Assembly (NCBI GenBank): GCA_027382625.1
Contig: JAJKFJ010020820.1
Span: forward strand, 48,776 to 112,775
Direction: 5' to 3'
DNA from: Tetmemena sp. SeJ-2015
Lineage: Eukaryota; Ciliophora; Spirotrichea; Sporadotrichida; Oxytrichidae
Length of the DNA stretch: 64,000 nucleotides
The translations under genes were made by a program, and so were the position numbers. Below, one piece after another: positions 11,290-20,482 of this stretch. The notes beneath the pieces were generated by a model, which did not search any database, was not told the DNA's origin, and saw only the letters and a list, made by a program, of their open reading frames with translations. Every line of letters begins with the position of its first letter. The first letter of the stretch is position 1.

Positions 11290-12163
11290 ATGGTTGAAGC
11301 ACTTTCCTAAGATCAGAGTATATAAATTTACAAAATTAGGGATTACCAGGGTATTTAAAGGGAAGTGTAAATCAGATCTGATGGTTGCGTTTCCGGTCTA
11401 GGTACAGGCCACGTCATTTGGAAAGGAGTAATTAGGATTGTTGGTATTTGTAAATCCTTTTAGGCAGAAGTATTGATTAAATTTCTTGAGAAGAAGATCC
11501 AAAGTCATCCAGAGCTTTTGAAAGGCAAGCGTATACTTGAAATAGGTTGCGGTGTTAGTGATTTGATAAATTCATGGAATCTTTATAGACTGGAATATGT
11601 GGACTATCCTGTGCTGCCTTTGGAGCAGAAAAGGTTTATCTGACTGATCTCAAGGAAGTTATAGAAAAGATCACATCAAGAAACCTAGAACTATTTATTG
11701 AGAACAAAGAAGTTAATTCAGGTACAGCAGTCTAGGCTTTTGAACTTGATTGGAATATTGATACTGAGAGCCTTCAAGATAAAATTAAAAATATTTAAAT
11801 CCCTGGCTTAAAGATATGCTGAGCTCTAAAGGCATCTTAGAAAAATAGATAGACTTGATCATAGGAAGTGATCTAATCTTTAACGAAAGTCATTTGCGTA
11901 TGGTACCTAAAATTCTCAAATAGATTTGCGATATACACTTCTCCATTCATAAGACAACCCCAACTTTTGTGATGAGTTACAAAAGTAGGAACACTGAAAT
12001 TGATGAGAGTCTATACTCCGTCTTTGAGTAAGCAGGATTCGATGGTGAACAGGCAAACGGCAGAGAACTTGAAGATGATTTTATGTGCGAACCTATAGAT
12101 ATCTTCATTCTCAATTAATTAGATAAAGAACCTACACTTTTAATTCCAAGAATTGAAATTTGA
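11290..12163 (+). CDS. METTL21-like (Methyltransf_16) protein methyltransferase
   Basis: Start MVEALSQDQSIQIYKIRDYQ; TGA at 12161-12163. A 36-nt intron (11428-11463, GTAATT...TTTTAG) joins TGHVIWKG to AEVLIKFLEKK, matching the VIW...L..L entry helix of METTL21-type enzymes. The SAM-binding motif I is RILEIGCG followed by (T)GICGLSCAAFGA, and the strand-2 acidic residue is in KVYLTDLKE. The post-I region LIIGSDLIFNES corresponds to the DxxxGSDxxY motif of lysine methyltransferases. An insert of about 50 nt within LEIGCG/TGICGL needs excision (about 11552-11600; pointers not resolved). A one-base shift sits in the C run near 11803. The family methylates lysines of chaperones or translation factors; the substrate here is not known. 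Confidence 0.8.
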
Positions 12164-12233
12164 CTTTCTCTAAAGATTTTTAAGTTATTTGGCTAATGTT
12201 TGCTGACAGTAAATTTTTAAATCGATAATAAAT

Positions 12234-14830
12234 ATGTCGTTTGTATCTGACGCATCATTTACGCAAGTCAAAAATACCGCACATCTGCCAGAGAAAGAAT
12301 ACTCACAGAGGCTAATCATTTTTCTCTATGGGCTGATCTTCGTTTGCAATCTTCTCATAAACATAGATCATGGGTCTATTCTTTTAATAAACACATTGAC
12401 ACTATTCATTTGAATTGATTCCTGCGGCTACTCTTAATTTGAAGCAAGATCTAAGTATAAACAACGTGGAATTAGGAGTGTTGGGAAGTTTGGTCTACCT
12501 TGGCTTGACCACAGGTAAATTACAGCTCGTTTAAGTTCAGTTTGTAACATTTATAGGGTCAATGGTTGCCACTCCGATTTTCAGTATGATGACTGCGAAG
12601 CTATAATAAATTAAGGTTTACTATATCTAAAGTAGCGCATTATAATCATGATTCTAAGTTTCCTTTTAAATGCTGGTTCACTTGTACTTTTCACGCTTTC
12701 AAATAGTTTCCTACTGCTGTCTGTTTCTCGATTCTTAGTTGGGTTTTGTCAGGTATGCTTTTTGAATTTTTTTTTCATGAGCTAGATTTATGATCAGTAG
12801 GATAAATTTCACTTTCGAAATTATTATTATTATAAAGTCTTATTTACTATATTGTAGGTCTTCGTTTGCATATATTTCCCCGTGTGGGTAGATACCTTTG
12901 GCAAGCCACATTAAAAGACATTCATGCTTACTCTGCTTATGCTTGCACCGCCTATCGGCGTGGTTATGGGTTATGCTATGACAGCTATTATGATCGCTAA
13001 TTTTACCTGGCAGTATGCTTTCTACCTATAGTCGGTCATGATAGCGCCTTGTTTAATTGCTTTCCTAATCACTCCTTCTAAATATTTTGACATCGAAACT
13101 GCTGTCGAAGAAATTAAAATGTAAAGTACGAAGGAGAGCAAAAGTACTACTCGAGTTCAGAGCTAGCAGAGAAGGCACATCTCATTTGCATTATAGAAAC
13201 CCAAGCTAGTAAAAAGAGAGAGCGATCTGGATGCTATAAATAATAACACTCCCTAAATGGAATCTTTGATCGATTAAAAGTAAATTTCTCCTTTTTCAAG
13301 AAGCAGAAATGGAACAATTTACGGTAAATAAGCAAATCATATTCCCAGAATTTCAGAGAAGGATTAATTTGGCTTGTCAGCTGTAAGTATATTTATGCAT
13401 CTTAAATCTCTAGGAATTATTCGCAAACCAAAGACTGAGAAAGATGTCAGGGAGATTGAGTTTTCACAACAGTTCAACAAACTCTCCCCAAAGATAAAAA
13501 AGTCTTATTACAATTCAAGAGTAATTGATGCTCCAAGAAAAGGCTAACTCAATGCAAATTCTGAGAGATCTAGGCAAGAATAAACCTTACATCTTCATAG
13601 TCGTAGCTCTATCACTTCTTTACTTCGTGATTACTGGAATTCAGTTCTGGATATCAGACTATCTCTAAGTAGTGCTTAATGTTGACCAAGCTACTGTCTT
13701 CATTTTCTATTCCTTCTCCTGTATTTCTGGACCAACCATCGGTGTCCTAGTTGGAGGAGTTGTGATTCACTCTTAAGGCGGGTACTCCAGTCCAAATGCC
13801 TTGAAGATATGTTTCATAGTGGCAACTTTGGCAGTTCTAGTGAGTATACCTGCTCCTTTCGTGAGCAACTTTTAGATCTTTGCACTATTGATCTGGCTTT
13901 TGCTTTTCTTTGGAGGCTTCATCGTTCCAATTATGACAGGCCTGATCCTTACTTTAGTAAGCATAGAGTAAAGAACAGTTGCAAACTCTGTGGCGAACTT
14001 ATCCTATAACTTACTAGGATATCTCCCTTCGCCATTCCTCTATGGACTGATTTAGTCACTATTAGGTGGAAGCACATCCAGAGCTGGCATGATTTTGCTA
14101 ATGTTCTCCTCTGTAATTGCACTTGGGTGTGTTCTCGCTGCGATGTACTATAAAAATTTAAGTGACTCGAAGGTCAATATCAAGCCAGCTTTTAAAACAA
14201 GGAACAATTAGTATGGAATAGAGTCAGACCTCGAGAAATCGTAATCAATATCTATTATTTTATTATTCACTTTATTAAATCTATGCTGGAAAAGTATTAT
14301 GAAACGCATTTATACAGTCCTAAGTTTTAGGAAAGTTTCATCCACCTTCCCGATTCGGATAGCAAGAATTAATTTCAGTCTCAGTTTAGAGAATCTTTGC
14401 TTCAATAGAATAATTAAATTCCTAAATGAAGTTTAATTATAGTTTGAATATAAGAGAGGCCCTTATAAAAACTCTGATGGAATATCACTAAATAAAACTC
14501 CAACTTTTGAAGAGTGTAATAAATCTACGGGCTATCTACCAGTTCAAATCAACGAGAAAAATCAGTCCTAAAAGTCTGGAGTTTTTAATGAAAGAGAAAA
14601 GTAGATTAGAACAGCTAAAGTGCTCATCTTAGATTGAACGAAGAGGAGGATGAAGATGATTCACATGGACCTGACGGCTATTAATAAATTGGAGATAGAC
14701 CTGAATAGAATGAAACTCTTTCGATAGTTATCAAGCTATGAAGCAGATAGATGACATGGATGTAGATATCATCAAAGCTCAGCTGAGCAAGAATTCTTCA
14801 CTGTATGAAACGATTGTGAGATTTACTTGA
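12234..14830 (+). CDS. major facilitator superfamily transporter with long Gln-rich C-terminal tail
   Basis: Start MSFVSDASFTQVKNTAHLPE. About twelve hydrophobic segments are seen, including LIIFLYGLIFVCNLLINIDH, LGVLGSLVYLGLTTGSMVAT, FVCIYFPVWVDTFGKP, TFMLTLLMLAPPIGVVMGYA and, in the second half, YIFIVVALSLLYFVITGIQ and FFGGFIVPIMTGLILTLVSI. A polar loop of about 130 residues lies between the halves, as in MFS proteins. The overall pattern recalls Spinster-like (SPNS) members, but this is an impression. Introns: 12515-12556, 12753-12857, 13383-13413. IESs: 12378-12421, 14250-14284, 14405-14442. Removing the last two makes the downstream acidic block (DEDDSHGPDGYQQIGD, QAMKQIDDMDVDI) the C-terminal tail of this protein, not a separate gene. 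Single-base shifts near 12620, 13530, 14635 and 14735 remain. Substrate unknown. Confidence 0.75.
12378..12421 (+). other. IES, pointer ATTC
   Basis: ATTC at 12378-12381 and 12418-12421. Excision of 40 nt joins INIDHGSI to PAATLNLKQDL, the usual loop after the first membrane helix. The interior carries a TGA in frame. Confidence 0.85.
14250..14284 (+). other. IES, pointer ATCTAT
   Basis: ATCTAT at 14250-14255 and 14279-14284. Excision of 29 nt joins SDLEKSQSIS to MLEKYYETHLYSPKF in frame; the interior is almost pure A/T. Confidence 0.8.
14405..14442 (+). other. IES, pointer ATAG
   Basis: ATAG at 14405-14408 and 14439-14442. Excision of 34 nt removes an in-frame TGA and joins RESLLQQ to FEYKRGPYKNSDG. 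Confidence 0.7.
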
Positions 14831-14986
14831 ATATTAATTTAAAAGTATTTCATCAGCATGGTAAAATGGATGTCTCAAGGCTAATTTATTATAAAGTTAG
14901 CATAAATTAATACAAATTAATGTCTATAGTTTGCAGATTATAGTTTAAATGTAAGAAAATTCTAGCTCATCCTTTCTTTAGAAAAA

Positions 14987-15864
14987 ATGACACGAAAAGC
15001 AACAAAAGCGATGAGACTACAGAATCCTTTCTACCTCATGATATGCCTTGGCGTCTTTTAAGCTCTCCTAACTTAGGTCTCAGCATTCGGTTTTGATTTG
15101 GGCAAAACATTCAAGATAGCTAAAGGGTTCACATCGGGCTTGATTGACAATCAAATGAAGATGAGTCCGATTAGACCCTCAGAGTGTTGGGCAGACGTGT
15201 AAAACTAAGGCTTCATTTTCTTCGATGACGACACCTTCGGCGGTCCCTAGTGCAGGAAAGAATAAGTGATAGTCAAAGGAGATTCAAATGTGCTATTCAT
15301 TGAAGGAGTCATGGAATATGATCTCGTCATAACCACTAATCATATCTATAGAGAGAGATGCAAATTAACTTATCATGTTTTCTTCTAATCATATTTGGAT
15401 CTTCTGGGAGGGCGAAGAGGTCCACTATGAAACTAATAAGATCGGAGAGCATTATTATCCCAACGATCACTGGTTTTATGACATGCATTGGTCGGTGCCA
15501 GGCTACGCCCCACCTGGTCTCTATAGAGCCAAGTTCTAAGTTCAAGGTTATATCAATAAAGACGATGACTTGGAAATAAATAATTCTCATTTCTCTTTGC
15601 CATTTTATCTTTTTTATGGAAGTAATAAGCGACAATGAAGATGAAAGTGAGGAAGAATTAGAGGAGGAAGAGAAAAAGGAAGATGAGAAAGGTTTCTTAC
15701 AGAACGGTGACCTAAGCAAATTGAAGGCAGAAGATGATACTTAGAATATCAACTATGATGGGGTGAGGTACAGCATCAAGCGTAAAAGAAATAAGCTAAA
15801 GAATGCACCTCTCATGGAGGGAAATGTAGTAGGCTGCTTTCAATTCTACTTTGATCTTAAATGA
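14987..15864 (+). CDS. secreted protein with ML-like (MD-2/NPC2-type) lipid-binding fold, acidic insert
   Basis: Start MTRKATKAMRLQNPF, then a hydrophobic run (FYLMICLGVFQALLTQVSAF) that fits a signal peptide. The mature part contains VLFIEGVMEYDLVITTNHIW, YAPPGLYRAKFQVQGY and a C-terminal GCFQFYFDLK. This resembles the order in ML-domain proteins: a paired strand, then PPGxYxxxxxxxx, then CxxFxFxL at the end. ML proteins bind sterols or other lipids. The resemblance is by pattern only. Two IESs (pointers AATCATAT and TGGAA) must be removed; after that the frame is open to the TGA. The DEDESEEELEEEEKKEDEK block is an acidic insertion unusual for the family. Confidence 0.6.
15338..15394 (+). 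other. IES, 8-bp pointer AATCATAT
   Basis: AATCATAT at 15338-15345 and 15387-15394. Excision of 49 nt converts a frame ending in TGA into LVITTNHIWIFWEGEEV. Confidence 0.9.
15571..15621 (+). other. IES, pointer TGGAA
   Basis: TGGAA at 15571-15575 and 15617-15621. Excision of 46 nt joins GYINKDDDLE to VISDNEDESEEE; the interior has a TGA downstream in the unspliced frame. Confidence 0.85.
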
Positions 15865-16037
15865 GAGAAAGATAGAGTTGAGAATCAGTCAATTTATATA
15901 GTGTCTCTTAATATTAAATTACTTTATAAGATGCTATTAAAAACATCAACGAACAATAAAATACATGACTAAACTTTATTCAAGCAATAACTGTTAACTT
16001 ATGTTACAAATTAAGAATTAATTAGCACTCACATCTA

Positions 16038-17837
16038 TCACTATAAACCTTTATTGCTCTCTATTTATTGCAGTATTTGAGACATTTTGCTGCAGTTCTC
16101 CATGATTTACCCAGTGTCCTCTATATGTCCGTATGAAGGGTAACTACTATTATGGGCTTGATGAGCATGAAAATTGTAGCTTCCACCGCCTTGGTATAAA
16201 TTGCTTTCAAAGCTTTCTGAAACTTCATATTAGTTTTTCATGTTTTCAAGCTCTCTAAGTCTATCTCTTTATCTGTCCTTATCAATTATCTTCATCTCTC
16301 TTTTTCTGAGGGCTGGATTAGATAATTAAGGGACAAGATCTGAAGGATTCATAGCAAGCTTTTATTCAATCGATAAATTTTTGTGAGGGTCTACTTCTAG
16401 CTCAGCATTGGGCTTCAGATATTAAACCTTCTTCTTGTTCTTCAGAGAAATATGAGGCTTGTTCTTGTCTTATATCTCTTAGATCTCTTGCTGAGCCCTT
16501 ACAGCTTCTGACTTATCGAAAGGGTTATCGAGGGCCCACTTAATTGATAGAGGCTCTGTCTAGCCTTCCTAGAGCACTTGCTCCATCATAGCTTCTCTGG
16601 CGAATTCAGCATAGTAGCGATGGCGATACTTTATGAAGGCTATGCATTTGTGATGATTGAAGTGAATATCCTCAATCTCTCCCCAAGGTGAGAAGTTTTC
16701 ATAGAGCATGATCACGATATCCCTCTGAGGTGTAAGAGAATCTGTAGGGATCTAGATATCGGTCACAAGCAAAGTCCTACACTCCTTGTTGAAAGATCCT
16801 ATACCTGAATTGTCCTCTTTGTGAGTAGCATGTCTGGCCCTTCCAAATACATCTCTCAAGTTATCTTCGTCAGCGATTTCAAGATCTTCTTCTTGAGGAG
16901 TACGATGGTAAAATCTGCAGTTTACTCCTTCAGTGCAGCAACCTCGAGCAAAGTAAACACAGAAGTAAGTCGAGCCTTTCTTTTCAAACTTGTCAGCTTT
17001 AGTGCATCCAGTATCAATCAGAGGTTTGCAGCGATAAAGTGAAGGTGCCTTTTCAACTTGCTAGTTCCTATCTGTCAAATATTTATCATACCAGATGTTG
17101 TAGTCATAGTTTCCTTCAATATAAGCTGTTTCCTTCTTTGATTCTTGGATTTACCTTCTCGCGGGTCTATTCATCCATTCTCTAGTTTGTTGATTTTTAA
17201 ATTGCCTGAATTGCTAGTACTCTTTATCAAACTCTTGCTCTTCTAAATCTGTCGGGTTCTAATTCTCGATTCCTTCTTGATTTGCTATGTTTAAGTTGTT
17301 TATCTCATAGTTGGCATTTGACTCTTGATCGTAATTATACTGATTTTGGTTTATAGCACCTCCCTCTTGCCCTTAAAAATACTCTGGATGAGTCATTTGT
17401 AGGTTCTCGTTTTGAAGCTCAGCTAATCTAGCCATTCTTTCTCTATATTCTCTGCTTTTCTTCTCTTATTCAGTTTCCTTTTTATTGGTTTCAACTTTCT
17501 TTGTAATAGAAGTTTCTACCTAGCTTTGAACTTAAGCCTGAACTTATGTCTACTACTGATAGTCAGCTGGAGTAGTCATATCTGCTACCAATGAACCCTC
17601 GGGAGCTTCCCATAAACTTTCGCCGGTCGCTGGATTATAAAAGTAGTCTCTTTAGTAAGTGGGATCATAGTATTTCTCCAAAAATACTTAACTGTAATTC
17701 TTCTGCGGCATCGGTGGAGTCGACAAAAGTCTTTAAGCTTCTTATTGCTTATCAGCTTCTTAAGTTTGAGGTACTTGCGCACTTTCTTTTGCCGTTTTTG
17801 GCTTTGAAGAGTTGCTTGCTCCCTTCTTTTCACTCAT
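16038..17837 (-). CDS. CWC2: pre-mRNA splicing factor Cwc2 (WW + CCCH zinc finger + RRM)
   Basis: An uninterrupted frame of 599 codons from MSEKKGASNSSKPKT to TGA, with dozens of TAA/TAG read as Gln. A WW-like motif is near residues 50-85 (YYDPTYQRDYFYNPATGESL, then WEAPEG). The Cwc2 core is CKPLIDTGCTKADKFEKKGS followed by YFCVYFARGCCTEGVNCRFY-H (CCCH finger), then DVFGRARHATHKEDNSGIGS. The RRM begins CRTLLVTDI and includes GEIEDIHF and KCIAFIKYRHRYYAEFA. In yeast, Cwc2 is a Prp19-complex (NTC) subunit that contacts U6 snRNA and the intron in the active spliceosome. The WW domain and Gln-rich linker at the N-terminus are additions relative to yeast. I found no IES or intron anywhere in its 1.8 kb. 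The start is the ATG just upstream of the Lys/Gln-rich leader. Confidence 0.9.
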
Positions 17838-17966
17838 TTTATTAGTTAGTTGAATTATAATTAATTATTTTCAATTTTAAGGTCAGAAGCTGCAATAAAT
17901 CAAAATATTCAGAGCAGAGAAGTTTATTACATTTGTTTGTGGTCTTAAAAACTTAAATTTGTTTAA

Positions 17967-19109
17967 ATGGAGGAAGTACTTGCACGACGCTAGCGCAAAT
18001 TGGCAGTCATGAAAAGGAAAAAATGGCAATTCAAAGTCAACTTTTATCATGATAGCAAAGTATACATCAGCAATCATCTCAAGCAGCTGTCTATATTTGC
18101 TTTGCTAATGATCTCTCCCAAAATATACAGAGTGTACAATAAGTATCAATACTCACTATTCAAATCGCAGCAGATCTTAAATCATAGAGATATGGATAAT
18201 TTGCTCTAAAAAAGAAAGGAAGTTTTCCTCCGAGTCAGGTTTCTTGGATTCTATGAACACAGAATCAACGAATAAAGTCTGAAGCAATAATAACCTACTT
18301 AAAATTAAGAATAAGAGTCAGATTAGAGTGGAAATAAAGGTGAAGAAGAGGAAAAGCGTAATCTGGATAGCAAGGCATATCACTAATCATTTCTTATGGT
18401 AGTTTTAAAATATTATTAAAAATTTTAATCATTATGCTTTGTACATGAGCCTTTAATGAGCAGCCTCTTAGAAAAACAAAGCAAGAAGAGATAACTTTAA
18501 GTTCAGAATTTAGAAGATGTGGCTTTGAAAGAGGAGAAGATTCTGATGTTTAAGTTCAGTGGGATGGAGTATCCTCTTATCGAAAGAGCTGTGAAAGAAG
18601 TAAAGCATCGTGACTTTTAAGTTTTCAGCAAGCCCATGTTAATAAATCTCTCTAAAAAAGACAACTATTAGCATTCTAGATTTTATTTGTAAATTAACTT
18701 TCTATATTTTATATTGCAATAGCTTCAAGGCTACAATCCTTTTGCTTAGTAGGGTTTCAAGTTTTATTATGGTTTTCTTTTCGGTGCGCGAAAGATTGCA
18801 AATGGGAACATGAATTTACATCTATCCAATGAAGGAATGATCAAAGCTTAGCTTCAATACAAGCAATGAAATATATTTCTTAGAAGTTTTTTTAAGCGAA
18901 CAGAGTTTGACTCTATAAAGGACATATCTCCAGCTTTTGAGAAACAGATTTCTGATTTCTTAGCTGCAGAATAAGGTGCAAGGCTTGGGCAGAGAGGGCC
19001 TATGTGGGAGAAGTATTAGAGTGAGATGATCAGAACGAGGAAAATAAAATGGCTTAGAACCTATATCGAGAGAATTGTAAACAAGATCTATAATGAGTTT
19101 CAAAGATGA
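17967..19109 (+). CDS. unknown protein with N-terminal hydrophobic segment
   Basis: Reads MEEVLARRQRKLAVMKRKKW, then a short hydrophobic stretch (SIFALLMISPKIYRVYN), a Gln/acidic linker (QNQEQESDQSGNKGEEEE) and a globular C-terminal half. That half includes ILMFKFSGMEYPLIERAV, GFKFYYGFLFGARKIANGNM, NLHLSNEGMIKAQ and EKYQSEMIRTRKIKWLRTYI, ending ...NKIYNEFQR. The basic leader, hydrophobic helix and small alpha/beta domain with FYY-G...G.NLHLS recall COA1/TIM21-type mitochondrial inner-membrane proteins, but this is weak. An IES at 18861-18897 is certain. Further inserts may lie at about 18395-18440 and 18680-18720, where the sequence becomes Phe/Leu/Ile-rich. Head-to-head with Cwc2. Confidence 0.6.
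18861..18897 (+). other. IES, pointer AAGC
   Basis: AAGC at 18861-18864 and 18894-18897. Excision of 33 nt removes an in-frame TGA and joins KAQLQYK to RTEFDSIKDISPAFE. Confidence 0.8.
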
Positions 19110-19229
19110 ATTAATTAAGACACTAACTTTCCAAAAGTGCAAAGTTTAGATTGTGAATAATTATAATTGGATAGATGATGATATAGTCTGACAAGAAATA
19201 TAAATTTATAATAACATAAAAGTCAGGAA

Positions 19230-20355
19230 ATGTCGAATTAGACACCTGGGGCGCCACCGAGCGCTCCTCCTCAGAGAAAGATCGACAACTCTGAATTCGA
19301 ACCCATTTCTTACAAGCAAACATCTACTATCCTTAACTACTTTATTCTGAATGCAGCTCAGTTCCTTAACTCGTAAGTTATAAAGCCATCATTTGGATCT
19401 TATCAATATAAAAACTCTAGTAATATTTCTTCACTCTCTTTTTTTCTAATGTAATGCTCCTCATAGATTTTCTCAAGTGGTTGAGACTAAGATGCATGAG
19501 GTTGATGAGAGACTTGACGATCTAGAGACAATTATATCCATCTTTGAGTAGAAACTAGACTCGCTTCCTCCAGAGATATTTAGCGACATGCCTTAATAAG
19601 TTCAGTACCTCTAAAGCACAGCTGCTGCTCTTGTCCCCACTGAAAATCCCCTTGGGCCTCCTTAGATCCCGCCTCCCCCGCCACCTGGATGTAAGCATTG
19701 TACGATCTTACATCTATAATAGTTGCTGCTCCAATGGGAAATATACCTCCTCCTCCAGGCATGGGAATTCCACCTCCACCTGGTGGCATTCCACCACCAC
19801 CTGGGGGTATTCCACCTCCACCAGGGATGGCACCTGTAGCCGTGTCTAAGGCTCCTCCTCCACCACCCCCTCCTCCAGGTTTTGGAAATATCCCCCCTCC
19901 ACCAGGCATGAAGCCCCCAGTTGTGGGTGGTGGTCCTCCTGGCATGCCTCCTCCTCCTGGAATGCCTCCACCTCCAGGTATGGGAATTCCACCTCCACCT
20001 GGTGGCATCCCACCTCCTCCAGGCATGGGAATTCCACAACCTCCAGGAATGATGCCTCCTGGCTAAGATATCCAACCTCCTCTAGGTTAAGATGGCGGTT
20101 TTGCTCCTGTAGAGCAAGAACTTACCGAAGAAGAGCGGCTTCGTCAAGAACTTGAAAACAACGAAGACTTTATGAAGCTCGTGAAGCTTTACAAGATAGT
20201 GAAGATCCCACTCTAAAACATCAAGCAGAAGATGAAAGCAGAGGGTAAATTTGAGCCCAAACTAATGGATGTACGATATATTCATTGCCCTATAACTTCA
20301 TTTTTAGATGTTCGTAAGCTAGCAACATGCTATGGAGACTGCTTCTTATAACTGA
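19230..20355 (+). CDS. WASH complex subunit 3 (CCDC53-like)
   Basis: Start MSNQTPGAPPSAPPQRKIDN. The N-terminal helix pair is TILNYFILNAAQFLNSFSQV and METKMHEV-type sequence continuing ERLDDLETIISIFEQKLDSL, the CCDC53 coiled-coil signature. A proline-rich segment of about 110 residues follows, then FMKLVKLYKIVKIPLQNIKQ-KMKAEG and the ending KLMDMFVSQQHAMETASYN. The (Y/F)xKMxxxGVPxxAxxxKM-type C-terminal motif is conserved across WASH and formin-like actin regulators. WASH promotes Arp2/3-dependent actin assembly on endosomes. Three GT-AG introns (19373-19466, 19691-19722, 20271-20307) splice in frame. No IES is needed anywhere in the gene. Confidence 0.85.
19738..20066 (+). repeat. proline/glycine-rich coding repeat
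   Basis: Tandem units of the form GMGIPPPPGGIPPPPG repeat through the central part of the WASH subunit gene; the words GGAATTCCACCTCCACC and GGCATGGGAATTCCAC recur at DNA level. Such polyproline blocks bind profilin and SH3/WW domains. Confidence 0.85.
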
Positions 20356-20482
20356 CTGAAAGAGAATCAGGGAAGAACTCAAGCGATATATTTATGGAAT
20401 TTAAGAAATTAACAACTCTAAACTTCGAGAGTTAAACTTAACATATTCAAACTTATTCTTATATTTATCGCAAAAGTTATTC

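Noticed and set aside
19580..20075. Gly-rich or Trp/Arg-rich minus-strand frames
   Set aside because: Shadows of the proline-rich repeat of the WASH subunit.
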